From contig NC_091094.1 in NCBI RefSeq assembly GCF_024713975.1, positions 17,145,001 to 17,209,000 on the forward strand: a stretch of DNA of 64,000 bases, read 5' to 3'. This document shows positions 34,281 to 46,400 of this stretch, one piece after another. The number at the start of each line of letters is the position of its first letter. Position 1 is the stretch's first letter. The notes under the pieces are model-generated. The model did not search any database and was not told the origin of the DNA. It was given only the letters and a program-made list of their open reading frames with translations. The translations under genes were made by a program, and so were the position numbers. The stretch is from Paralichthys olivaceus (lineage: Eukaryota; Chordata; Actinopteri; Pleuronectiformes; Paralichthyidae).

Positions 34281-36687
34281 TTTTGCCTTTGGTGTGTTGT
34301 TTCAACACTTCTGTTTTTCAACAAACAAAACAAAACAGACAAAAGAGTGTCAAACCATTCTCATATCACATGACATGTAAACATAAGAGTCATATAAATC
34401 TCTTTGCTCTTTGCTTTGGTGAATTTGTTGCATCAAGCCAATCAAGAAATGGCCGACAATTCATACTCTGACTGTGTACTCACCATTGTAACTCATGAGA
34501 TCCCAACAACAGGGCATATGCCAGTGTGTCAGAAACCCCAGTGCAGAGAGCAGACTGAAGGGCACACATCACCTCAGGGTTCATGGGTCAAGAGGAGCCA
34601 CACTTCCTGTAGCCTGCTCCGACGAACGCCTGCTGACTGCTTTACTGGCTCTCTCATTGTCCAGATTTATCATCCCTGCCATTGATGTGGCCTCTCGCAG
34701 AGGCCATTAAAGACCAAAGAGCATCACCCCAAACCAGATGTTGCACCGAGCAGAGTCCACGATGAAGGCTGTCACTGCTACACACAATGTGCATGAAAGA
34801 CTGATGGACTCATGAACGAGGTCCAGGAGTCACAGACCAACATAAAGCACTGCAGCAAATGAAAGGATGTGTGCAGGTACGAGACATTCCTGCAATGGTT
34901 TTAATTTGAACGGCCGCATCCTTCACAGGGAGAATTATGCACTTACTGTGTATTGTAGTGTGAGACCCCCTTCACCTTCTTTTAACATTCTGACATTTTA
35001 CATTATGGCTTGACTTTTAGATAGAGAATAGAATAACATACAGTTTGTTAATTACAACCTTATGAACAAACACTTAGAGAGCTGTGGCAACAATGAACAA
35101 CTACAGAATAATGTACAGTAGTAGGTTGAATAAAACTGAAATATTGACAATCTCCTGATAAGGCAGCAATAGAACTACATGTTTTGTATATAGTTCAAGT
35201 CTTAGATAATTTTTTTTACACAAAACCTAAAAGTTGCACAATGATGTTTGGTGCTGTTTGACTAACTGTATGTATAAATGTATGACTGTGATTTGTGCTC
35301 ATAGTTGTGTGTAGAGTTGTGTTATTACTGTTCTATTCCATTTTCAATGCTTTTATGAAAGATTTCCATAGGATGTACTCTTCTATATATATGCTCCACA
35401 TTGACATTGACCATAGGTTCCTGTAACTTAAGGTATTTCCACTATAAACTAGAATACAGCGCACACCAGCAGTCCCCTTAAATGCAGTCAAGCTGCACAA
35501 AATTGCAAGTCTCCATAAATTACTTCCATGGAAATTGGTAAAAATGCCAAGTTAAAGAAAGTTCCTGGATCTGCCCCATCATCCAGGTTCTTTCTTGAAC
35601 CATTTACCATCCTTCCAGCCAGTTTCATAGAAATAGTAGTTTTTGCATCATCCAAACTAACAAGCAGACATACAAATACATAGCAAAACTATTAGTAGTA
35701 GGTATTCTTTTGCAGATATTAATATATTTCACTACCTCCATAGTGTTTTATCATGTTGTAAAGTACTGAAATGAGACACAGCAAAAAATAGGAGGGAACA
35801 AATTTGTTCTTCTTTTTTTTGTCATTTGGTCTTTTTCCCATGTTTGACCTGCTCGTGTCTATGTGTAGAATACCTTGATGAGGTTGTGACACTATGTCCT
35901 GACATAGTACACATGACACATTACACAAACAACTCAAGCCACAAGAAAAAGCATCTCAAACCTCAACAGAGCCTCTGGCAACAAGATTCAACTGGATAAT
36001 ATTTACTGAGATGAAAATAGATCTCCAGCCTCATGAAGTAACATTCCCACCCCACCACACCGACTGAAGACAAAGATAGCGTGGAACATACATTTTACAC
36101 GTAATTTAGCTGTCAGTGTCCTCCATGCACAGCTCATTTTAGAGCCACTTTGGTGGTTATGTGATGTTGTGTGGGGCAGCTTTGGGTTTGTTGTGGGTGA
36201 GAGAGTCCCCTGAAGGGATGAAAGAGATAGATTTAGAATGAGAGAGTGGGAAAAAAGAGAGAAGAGTGTGGTGTGGTCTGATGATGTGACGCAAAAGCGT
36301 TCTGTCACTCTGGAGTCAGGAGGACAGAGGATCACCACCCCACTGGTTGCAGAGTCCTAATATCATCAAGCCTATTAGGAGAGTGCATGTGGAGAAAAGC
36401 AGCTGCACACAAAGGAGCACAGTCTTCACCTCTGATAGAGGAGCATTCATACCACATGCCTGTGTGATAACGACATTAGCATCTAATCAAAGGCAGCAGC
36501 TCCGGCTGCTCCCGTCGCAGAAGATGCACATTTGTCCTTGTGATGATGGCGTGGTTTCTCATTTGACTAAAACAGGAAGTGGAGAAGGGCAGTAAACAAG
36601 CTGCATCATGTCTGACTTAGTGTTCATGGAATTAGAGCGTCCTGGTCCCACATTCTGCAACATTATTAATCAGAACTTGTTCCAATC

Positions 36688-36838
36688 AATCCTCTCCAAT
36701 TTTATTGCTATAGCTGGAAATCACAACATACATTATCTCAAGGCATTTTACATGGTCGTATTTAGAACATAGAGAAACTCAGCAGTTCCCAAAACAAGCA
36801 AACACTTTGACGACTGTGGAGAGAAAAAACTCCCATTT
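36688..36838 (+). repeat. Common fish repeat fragment
   Basis: Pattern 'ttttattgctatagctggaaatcacaacatacattatctcaaggcattttac ... cagttcccaaaacaagcaaacactttg ... gagaaaaaactccc'. I recognise the layout as a high-copy teleost interspersed repeat; class not assigned. Confidence 0.5.
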
Positions 36839-36987
36839 GACACAATTTCAGAAATCAACTCTGAAATTGTGTGTGCTGTGTATTTGTTTGTTTGGGTTGT
36901 ACATTTTTTGAGGCTTTTACCTGGTTAAATAAAAAAATAACAGTCTTTGTGGGAGATGTTTCAGACAGGAGAACATGCTGACTTAAG

Positions 36988-37490
36988 ATGGCGACCATTC
37001 CCAGGTGAAATCCCGAATTATAGGAAACAATCTCAATTAACACCTCTGTGATGGTCTCATGCCAAGTGTGACTGACTCAGCATACATAAGATTAAAACCA
37101 AGCAACAGCTGATGTGACGTGCAACACATCACAGAGCAAACTCACAGGAAACCATGCAGGACTGACACATTTTGGACAATAGTGCAGTGTCCGTTCCAAA
37201 CCTGCCTGTTTGGAATGAGCTGTTTGCTTAATGTTGAACAAATTGCATATCCGAATCACACCCAAGTCTACACTGCACTTCCTTGGGCCCTCCAACAACA
37301 CACATTGCATGAAGGGTTCCTGAATAATCTGAGCCACATACAGACCAACAGAGATTTCTGGAATTAGTAGACTGATGACAATTCCCAGTTGAAAACCTCT
37401 TAATAGGAAAGATCACAATTAACACCCTGGTGATGTTCACATGGAGGGTGTGACTGACTGAGCATTCATGGGATTAAAACCAAACAACTA
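36988..37490 (+). repeat. Diverged direct repeat, two copies
   Basis: The copies lie at about 36988-37110 and 37372-37490. They share 'attcccag.tgaaa', 'caattaacacc', 'gtgtgactgact.agcat' and 'gattaaaaccaa.caac' in the same order, separated by about 260 bp of unrelated sequence. This may be a short tandem duplication or the two ends of a decayed element. Confidence 0.5.
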
Positions 37491-38460
37491 ATCCTAGAGT
37501 CAGAAACTATGACCTAAAAGAATAGTTCATCATTCTGGAAAAGAACCTTGTTAGTTATCATTAAATGATGGATCGCTGTTCAGTGGTAATTAACATCATA
37601 TTTAGTGACCAGACATGAGATTGATTGCACCATTTAAACATTATTTGCTTTTTGCAGTTTAATTACCTCTATCTCATCTGGAACTGTGAGTTAACACATT
37701 CCTGACCTGATTCTCAGCAGAAAACTATCGGGCACAGAATGCTTGTGGGTTTACCACACGGCAGGAGTGTGGCACTTAACTGCCCCTGAGCCTGTGTATT
37801 TGATTTTAGTGACATTCATACTCAGCCTTGCAGAATGACACATCGCTGAAACCCAGCCAAGAGCACTGACTTAACTGTGTAAACACAAGCTTTATCTGGG
37901 GTTTATTTGCTCTAGTTTGGCTAATGTATGTGTTTGTATTCAAATACACGAGGTGAAAAGGTGGCGCAGATAGCAGAAATGGAACATAAATCCACTCCTG
38001 ATTAGATCACACAGTGTTTATGTGATTAATAGTTCTGATAAGATGATGCAGGGGTGGATGAGGGCTGTTATTTGAGCTGATATAGGGCTGAGTGCACCCC
38101 AATGGGAGACTCAATATATATTATGCAGTGTCTTGGTAGATAAAAAAAGCAAAAGTTGCATATTTGATCATGCCTCAGGTTTTTCATTCTCCAGTGAAGA
38201 GGATGACTTTCACTTTTGTCTCTTTTGTGTTTTTGGCTCAGGCACGGTGTCTGTGTCAGGGGGAGGATTGACGGCTGCGTGCTGGGTGGGTGGTGACAAG
38301 TCACAAGGGGCCATGAGGTGACGGAGCTTAACAGCAGAGTAATTAGCAACACAGTGGTCAGTCTGTGTCGTCAGATGTAAAAGCTGCCATGCTGTTCAGC
38401 CCTGCAGCAACACTGGCGCTGCTGCCGTCATAAAGTCACAGACATCACAGGCTTAACTAC

Positions 38461-38476
38461 TGTGTGTGCGCTTGTG

Positions 38477-38511
<35 letters not shown>

Positions 38512-38516
38512 GTGTC
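38461..38516. repeat. (GT)n microsatellite, interrupted
   Basis: TG dinucleotide run with CGCT and TTT interruptions. Confidence 0.9.
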
Positions 38517-38736
38517 ATATGCTCAACTCAGTGTCTCAAATTTTTATTCTGTGACCAAAAGACATGTAGTTCAGACTGACGCATCTCTCCAGATTATTAA
38601 GGCCTTTCAAGCCACCTCCTGTGGTTGGAGTTGCAAACATCACATTTCTTGTGTTTTTTCTGTCCAGCCTTTCCAAAATCTATCTGGATACAATCTGGAT
38701 ATGCCAGCAAAATATATTTGGTGAGGCAGTCTGAAG

Positions 38737-39767
38737 CCAGCTCCATAACGAGGGAAACGACAAGCAGGATTTAGCGTGGGAAAAATAGTTCTGGTATCAC
38801 TTCACTTCACTGAAGCGTGTGTGTTTAAAGTTCAATGTTCACTAAAGATCTTCCTGTGGGACCAGATGGATGTTTTCAATAATGAAACTAATTTCTCTGA
38901 TGATTGAAATGTCAGTTGGTCAAGCACTTTAACTATTATGTTCAGACATTCAAATGAAGTCGTATTTATATATATGCAGTCTGAAGCCACTAGCCACATA
39001 GCAGCTCTGTTTGTCTGTTGTTTCCCTCAGTTGTGCTTTATTACACTACATGCAAACATCAACATGCTCACTGTGACTACCATTCAATATTCTTCTGTGT
39101 TGCAGACAACACCCTGAAGTTGTGATGGCACTCCTTACAACAGACATGACCTGCGGGTAAAGTCCTGAGAATTGGGTCTGGAATTTACCCAGACTTTGCC
39201 TTTCACACATGCACAACGCAGTGGGAGTTTCTCTGCACAGACGCATTTCACCGGGAGATATTTGTTTTTGGTTTTTTTTAGAAGCGATAGTAGCGTAATA
39301 GATAATGGCCCTACTTCTTATTTGAATTCATAAAATCAGTAAATAATTGTCTTCTGAGTTCAAGGTCTCCATCATTCACTTTGTAAATTATGGTCCCATT
39401 TAGAGAAAAATTGTCAATAAAGCACAGTACGCCTTTGGGCCTGGAGTGAAACCAGTGTCAACTCTTGGTTTATAATATACATATATATATATTTATGTGA
39501 TATAAGAACCAGCTGAATGAGTATAAATAAAACATTTACATATAAATACGACTTCATTCTGAACATAATAGTTAAAGTGCTGGACCAACTGACATTTCAA
39601 TCATCAGAGAAATTAGTTTCATCATTGAAAACATCCATCTGGTCTCACAGGAAGATCTTTAGTGAACATTGAACTTTAAACACACACGCTTCAGTGAAGT
39701 GAAGTGATACCAGAACTATTTTTCCCACGCTAAATCCTGCTTGTCGTTTCCCTCGTTATGGAGCTGG
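38737..39767. repeat. Long inverted repeat, 233/227-bp arms
   Basis: The left arm (38737-38970) and the reverse complement of the right arm (39541-39767) match along their whole length. By eye they differ at three or four single bases and one 6-bp indel, roughly 98% identity. The spacer is 570 bp. Short copies of GCAGTCTGAAGCCA lie just outside the left arm (about 38726) and inside the spacer (about 38976), and a similar CGGTCTGAAGCCC lies outside the right arm. No transposase frame. It may be a foldback or long-TIR element or a recent inverted duplication; a transcript across it would form a long double-stranded RNA. Confidence 0.85.
39146..39250. repeat. Interspersed repeat fragment in the spacer
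   Basis: Shares 'tcctgagaattgggtc', 'cccagacttt' and 'ttcacacatg.acaa.gca' with 22390-22455. A distant relative may lie at 62105-62230. It sits inside the spacer of the long inverted repeat. Confidence 0.4.
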
Positions 39768-40395
39768 TTCAGCCGGTCTGAAGCCCGATTGGAGTTCTCA
39801 CTGCACTCTGCACTTTGGTGGAAAACTGATCCATCCCGTTTCCTGACTCATTATCCAAATCAAATTTTCTGTTCTCCTGCCATCCACGTGCTGGTTAAGG
39901 GACAGAGGGCGTGGCGAGAGGAGGGACAGCAGGTTATTTTAAGACTGATTTGTGGTGGCGGTTTGGTTAAGAGGCATCCAGGACAAAGAACGCCCAGAAT
40001 GTTTCGGATTTTACAGCCGACACCTGCAGGACGTTTGTCAGAAAGTCTGGATATTACAATTACACTGTCTACTGCTGAGTAATGTAGTGCTCCAGTGGCA
40101 CTGCTCTATGGGGAAATCTGTCCCTGGACATTTCTTGAAAACCTGAATTACAGAAACATGATATTGTTATTTTTGTCCCAACTATTAATGTAAAAGAAGT
40201 TCCCAAGCTTTACACTGAAAAGGAAAATGTATTACCAACTTTAGTTGAACAAACTTCTGTTTGTGTGTTACGAATTAAAGTGATTTTTTTTAAGTTGGTT
40301 TAACAAAATCCTTTTTTCTTGTGTAAAACAATGTGTGTCTGTTTTTGAATGTATGTGAACACATGATCATGTGATGGGCTCAGAGTTTACTCCTC

Positions 40396-41070
40396 CATTA
40401 AATTACATTACATTTCATTTAGCTGATGCTTTTATCAAAGCGACTTACAGTAAGTGCATCAACCATGAGGGAACAAACCCAAAACAACAAGAATCAAGTA
40501 AGTACAATTTGCTTCAAAAAAGCCAAACTACAAAGTGCTGCAATAAAAGTGCCATATAAGTGCAACGAAATATATATATATCTTTTTTTAAAGGGGGGGG
40601 GGGGGGGTATTTAGACCTCATCTTCACCAAGGTGTAGGCGGAAGGGATGAAGACTTTCTGTTGTCCTGGTGTCAATGGGGAGCTCGTTCCACCAGGACAG
40701 CAGTCATGATTTTGTTTGGTGGTTTGCTCGCAGCGAGGGAGCAGCAAGCCGATTGGCAGAGGAATTTAGGTAAGTTAAAGGCGGACGGATAGCACTAGCT
40801 TGTAGACCAGCCAGGACGGAGTTGCAGTAGTCTAGGCGTGAGATGACCAGAGCCTGGACCAGAATCTGTGCCGAGAAGGGGACGTATTCTCATGTTGTGC
40901 AGCATGAATCTATACAAGCAGGTTGTTGCATTAATGTTGGCAGTAAAGGAGAGTTGACTGGTACACCCAGATTCCTAGAGTGGGGATTACCACAGAGTTA
41001 TAAGTGGTAATAGTCAGGTCATGGGTGGGAGCGACTTTCCATGGAAGGAAAAGTAGTTTGGTCGTGTCAA
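40396..41070 (+). repeat. Long copy of the 'TTTAGCTGATGCTTTT' fish repeat
   Basis: It opens with ACATTACATTTCATTTAGCT, then CGACTTACAGTAAGTGCATC, and continues through 'gaggcggaagg'-like and 'gtctaggcgtgagatgacc' blocks to 'gggagcgactttcc'. I recognise the opening as a very common teleost interspersed repeat. A short, inverted copy of the opening lies at 16181-16345. The later blocks look like decayed coding sequence of a larger parent element. A 15-bp G-run interrupts it at 40593-40607. Confidence 0.6.
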
Positions 41071-41989
41071 AATAGCCTGCAGGTCAGTGCTTATCAGCAG
41101 TGCTGATCAGTTTTTCAGATGAAACCAATGAGTGAATCAAACCACAATTTTCACCACATGATGCACACCACTGTCCGTAAGCCCTTCTCTGCTCTCTTCC
41201 ACAGAAGCGTGACTCTGATTACAGTAACTGGTTTCATGTAAGTGAACCTTACCAGGAAGTGCAGTGCATATGGAGAATAAATGTGATCTGTAAAATACAA
41301 TTAATGACCAATCTGCACAAATAAACCAATGTTTCTGTGACATGTCATCCAACCTGTCTTATTTTGCTGTGCATTGTGACTCAGCAAACTGATTAGAACC
41401 ACAGTCGGGTGCAGAAAGAGCTTGAAATTCTGGTTATGAATCTGGAAAACTGGTTGTTCTTGACTAACAGTCGCCTTTATAGTTTCACATTGACCCAAAT
41501 CATTTATAACTTTTCGTGTTTAATTAAAGGGGGTTTCTCTTTAAACTGTAGAAATGCTTTAAGGTTAATATTGGTCATATGCAGAGCAATAATAATAATT
41601 AGAAGGGAATATTACTGAATCGACAAACATGTAATAAAAATAAAACACTGATGAATAATTTAAATTTCAAATACATAAAAAATAGCTGTAAATACAACAA
41701 GCAGAAATTGAGCTTCTTTTCTCTGTTTTATACCATTATATATCCAGTATTCTTGTTTTTTTAAATGTTAATTGGATAAAACAAGTAAATATATTATATT
41801 TGTTAAGCATCCGTTCAACTCAAGTTCCATATACCAGCTTCTTCCAGAGCTTTCAGCAGTTACCAGCAGTTCAATTCAAACGCACCAGTGCTGAATAAAG
41901 TGAAAGAGACCTAAATCTATCAGAGCGGGACAATGTGTGCAGTGTGTACGGTGTGTGTCGGCTGAGTGGGAGTGAGAGTTGAGAGGGGT

Positions 41990-42250
41990 TTAGGGGGGTT
42001 GGCAACTATTAAGTTTAATATTTGACTCCATCGCTGGCACTGAGGCGGTCACTGGGCCGTGCAGTCTGCGTGAGGACTGACAGCTTTGTTTAAGATCAAC
42101 AGTGGTCCAGGTGCGGCAGACGGCCATCTGGTGCCTGGAATAGCGCACCTCCACTGGGCCGTGTGTTGACACAGGGGCCATGAGGTGGACTTGTTGCTCT
42201 GCCAACCAGGAGCTTTTACCTCTGCCAAAATACTGCTGCAAAGGCAGATA
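41990..42250 (-). other. GC-rich exon-like block, unassigned
   Basis: On the minus strand a good acceptor (CTGCCTTTGCAG) precedes position 42239 and the frame then stays open to a TAA near 41990, reading QYFGRGKSSWLAEQQVHLMA and on through VEVRYSRHQMAVCRTWTT. The block is clearly richer in GC than its surroundings. An internal GTAAAA could act as a donor. ACTGGGCCGTG occurs twice in it. I know no family that matches. It may be a last exon, a noncoding RNA exon or a conserved element. Confidence 0.22.
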
Positions 42251-42508
42251 TGGTGCTGATGTTAAAAACAGTTTGTTGTACAAAATAACAATATCAAGTA
42301 TATATTTTACATTTCCATGTTAGCTGTGTAGGAAGCCAACAGCCATTTACAGCCACTCACAATAATAGAATGAGGAGTTATCCAAAGAGTTGAAGATCCT
42401 CGTGCACAGCAGTGCTTCCTCTGAGTTCCAGCTAGTATATATGAATATGGAAATAAATTCCAGTGCACAGGATGCCAGGATTTACACAATCTACTCAATT
42501 AACATTTC

Positions 42509-42589
42509 AGGAGCGAACAAAATGTTTTGCATATCGCTTCATTGAAGCAAATCTAATGAAGCGATATGCAAAGTGTGTTGTTCAGTCCT
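42509..42589 (+). ncRNA. Candidate microRNA precursor hairpin
   Basis: An 18-bp perfect stem (42526-42543 with 42555-42572) closes an 11-nt loop. It extends outward through three G-U pairs, one A-U pair, a mismatch, six more pairs, two mismatches and four more pairs. The result is an 81-nt hairpin with about 32 pairs, the size of a pre-miRNA. The three consecutive differences between the arms (42523-42525 against 42573-42575) all give G-U pairs in the plus-strand RNA but A-C mismatches in the minus-strand RNA, which favours a plus-strand transcript. Likely mature arms would be near 42522-42543 and 42555-42576. I do not recognise a known miRNA seed. A palindromic MITE remnant is the main alternative. 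Confidence 0.45.
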
Positions 42590-43249
42590 ACAGGGAGAAA
42601 CAGTTGAACAGCCTCCCTGGCCATGCCCAAAAGATGAATATATATATATTTTAATGGTTATCATATAGATATAGGTTCTGTGATGTGTATATTTTGCAGC
42701 TGCAGCCCACTAAATGATGCCTCTACTACTGGATGAGGACAGAAGCACTTTAGGTTCTGTATCCTTGTACCGAGCCAGAATAAATAATAAGCAGCAACAT
42801 TAATCAGAAGTTATTAGGACCTCTACAGTATTGAGAAGGGACAAGGCATAACGAGACGTGCACAGCTGAGACATTGGGATTAAAGTGGACCGGAACAATC
42901 CAGATTTGCGAGCTGACACCATCGATTAATGCCCCTGCCCCCACTGCTAAAACAAATTCTCACAGAAACACTGGGAAATCTTCTAATCTAGTTCTTGGCA
43001 AGAATGTGAATTCCGCAAAATGTCAAACTCGTCCTTTAAGTACTGATGATATTATGGGAAAGTTGAATTTCGTGCCAAAGGACTAGGGAATGTGAGAAAT
43101 ATGCAGAGAATTCCATCACATGTTTTTCTGCATTCCCACCTATTTAGTTTCCAAATCATTATATTGTCTGTGAATCAAGGTCTCTTGGTCACTGACTGAT
43201 CACATGTAACCTCCCCCTCTGACCCTCTCCTCACCCACCCAGCTGATTC

Positions 43250-43450
43250 TCCAACACTGATTCCAGCTTGGTTTCTACAACACTGCTGTTTGATTATTCA
43301 AAGCTTTTTCAAATGCTGTATCCACGCAGACTTTCATTAAAGGTTTAACCACACAACAATGACACCGCCTCAAATAAATTAGTGCAGCTCAGTAATTGGC
43401 TGCATGCACATCTGTTTCTAATGGAGATTTTACATTGAAACCATGTTGGT
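43250..43450. other. Candidate conserved noncoding element
   Basis: A non-repetitive block with motifs common in vertebrate enhancers: TTTGATTATTCAAAG, TTTCATTAAAGG, CAGTAATTGGCTGCATGC and TTTCTAATGGAG. There is no open frame. Flagged from texture alone, with no comparison available. Confidence 0.2.
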
Positions 43451-43459
43451 TAAACTGGT

Positions 43460-46400
43460 CCAGGGTGTCAAGAATCTTTAAAACAAGGTTAATGGTAGGG
43501 TTAATGTTCGAAGTCCCACTGCAGCCTCTCTTTACTCCATTATATTAGAAATAAATCTCGAAAAGCATAAACAAACAAACCTCCGGGCATCATACGTGAT
43601 GCATCATTTGTGTGTGACTGCGTGGCCTCCACAGACGTTTCTCTCATCTTCTCAACATTTCTATTTACACTCGGCCTGTTCTGGCATACATCAGTACAAG
43701 AGGTCACTAAACAAGTTCAGCCTTCATAACAAATTATCCATAGCCAGACTCAGTGTGAGAGCACATCAGCCGTGACAGGCTGGTCCAACCACACAGTGAA
43801 AGCGAATTTTGCGAGAACAAATAGCTCATCTTAACAACAAATACCTGCAGGGGTCTGTTCTGCGGGAGGCTCAGTATAAAATGCCTCATCTTTATTGCAG
43901 TGAATTGAGAGGACATCAGAGGACAGAAGAAGATGAGTTCGGGGTGGCAGGGGGGGTCAGCAGGAAGTGAAAATGTCAGACAAGAAAGTACTTAGAGGAA
44001 GTGAGAGACTGAGAGATCTTTGAGACCACACAATGTCTGCTTTCTGTCTGTCTCCTCGGTGCAGCCTTCAGAGATGGGAAAATGACTCTATTGTGCGGAC
44101 ATCTAGTGAGGGGTGTCTGTGTGGAGCTGTGGAGGGGACCATGCTGAGGAGCACCGCAGGAAGCCGACTTATCAAGGTCGCTCCTCTGACCTCGGTTTCC
44201 TGCCCATCATAATGACCAATTGTGTGATTGGGCAGCTCGCAGGCCTACGCTCTGGTTACTGATTTCCCACCCAGACGCTGACTCTCTCTCACATTTCTCT
44301 ACGGCGCCTTTATCACAATCTTCTATCATCTGGTGTTTTATTCCTCATCCGCATTTATCACCTATCTCTCTTCTTCTCCTCACAGACACTTTTATTTCCT
44401 CACCCTAATGTTTTTGTCTAAAAATGCATCAACTCTATAAAGTATACGCCTTGTGTCCACTAATCCAATATTTTTATATACATCTGGATAAGTTTGGAAG
44501 TGATGCTGGCCCCATTTTAGTTTGAAAACTCCAGGGCTGTATTTAAGTCCACAGCAGAAACAGAAACACCTAACCCTAACCCTAATCCTATGTTTGGAAA
44601 CAATAACGTTTACACTCACAACCCGCTAGCTGGCGTAGCCTTCGCTGATTCGTTGGGCTCCTATAACACTTCCAGAAAAAACAACTGGCATCAGCTTCGG
44701 TCATGTAGAAAATAACATGGATAATCAGTGATAAGCTTTGTGGATGTATTGAAACATCTGCTCTGTAAATTCTGCATTTTTACAATGATACAACTGTTTC
44801 CATGTGTAGGAGATGAGCTATTAGTAGAGTTAGAATCTGGAACAATACAACTAAATGCATGCACATGCCCAGTGTACGTGAGTGGTCTTGTGATATGTGT
44901 TTTCAGGTGTTTTGGATGGGAATTAAAACTAAGGAGCGAGAAATGCTCATGTGGACAGAAATACTTGGCCTATCTCTGCACCCCCAGCAATAGACCACGA
45001 GATGGCTCAAGTCTATAACTCTTCTGGTGTCTGTAAGATTTGGGTAAGAAATAACACATAACATTATTTATAATTCATTGAAAGTTTGAAAGTCACATGA
45101 GCTATTTTCAGTCCAGAAGGATGGAGCTAGAAGGTCACACGCAGGGCACTCTGGGTAAAAAGGCTTCATTATGCCCCCAGATCACAGGACACTGAGCATA
45201 TATTCAGTCAGTTTGTTGCGCATATCCATAGGTCAGGGCTGAATTGATGTTTCTGCCAAAAAGAAGAGATTAGATTTATAAAAAGTGCAAAGCAATGATT
45301 AGAAAAAAACCCACAAATCTTTTCGCTAAAATGCAGCAACTGTTTTCAGCTCTTTGGCTCTGGGCGAGTTCCTCAGATGAGATTCTGGTTTATTGGCTGC
45401 AGCCTTCTGTGTCTATTGTGTCAGAGTAAACTATGTAACGATGTTTGTGTGTATGGGGAGTGTGAATATTTGTGTTTGGCAGTGAAAGTGTGTGTTTGAC
45501 CTAATCAGGCTGCTGGAGTCGATGCCTTGTCTATGTGGCTATAAACACACACTGGGGCATGTGGTTGTGAAAGGACTGGGAAGGGCCGAGGACCCTCTCA
45601 CAGACTTGCATCCTCAAATAAGCAAAAGCACGAGGGAATGTGGACAGTTTGTCGCCATATGTGCCTTTGGCTTCTTCCACAGGCTTGGTTTACCTGAGAA
45701 ATCTCCTTGTTACAGAGAGCTGCATCTAGATTAAACTTTTTTTTAAAGTGTTGCATTGTCTCAGACAATCGCACTTGCCAAGTGGACCTCTGTCTTTTTT
45801 TAGAAAAGGAGGGAAATTGCTGCTTTATGAGAGTGCTGAAAAACAAGGCTCTTGAAAAAAAATAGAAAAACCCATTAATTGTCTCCAGAGAAGCTAATGC
45901 ATTTTCCGTTCTCTTTACTGCTGTGTTTTTCCAAGGAACGTCACGTTGGCAGCAAGCAGCAGGAAAGGCTTTCCTCTGTGAACGTGCAGAATGGTTGTTT
46001 TGCTATAAAGGGTAAAGTGAGGCATGAAGCGACGCAGGTTCAGACAGGTTCTGAGTTTCAGCTAATTCAGAGGAGGAATAGATGCCAAATAACAGAAGTA
46101 CAGCCACATAAACCAAACAAGCAAAAGTTTAATGTGGATAAAAAAGTTTCTCCTTATATAGAGACATTCAGAATAATAATGCCTCTTCTGATAAAGTGTT
46201 AAATTAGCAATTCATGACACAGGCAGAAAACATTCTGCAATTTGAACCTTTAATGAGGCTGTTTTATTTACACTGTGGGATTGTGGGATTCCTTGTGAAG
46301 CTCTTGTGTTGTGCTGAACAGAGGAAGTGGGGTCTGACCTATGGAGGCCTTGTTTGGCCATGAGAACCAAAGTCTTCTGGGATATTTCGCCCATGTCATG

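Larger units (their letters stand above)
27091..38460. other. Long gene-free stretch
   Basis: No supported protein-coding gene. Contents seen: a (CA)n run at 30314-30403, a G-run near 31890, a GC-rich hairpin at 33474-33505, an imperfect inverted repeat at 34099-34280, a common repeat fragment at 36688-36838 and a diverged direct repeat at 36988-37110 and 37372-37490. The remainder is AT-rich with only chance frames. Confidence 0.5.
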
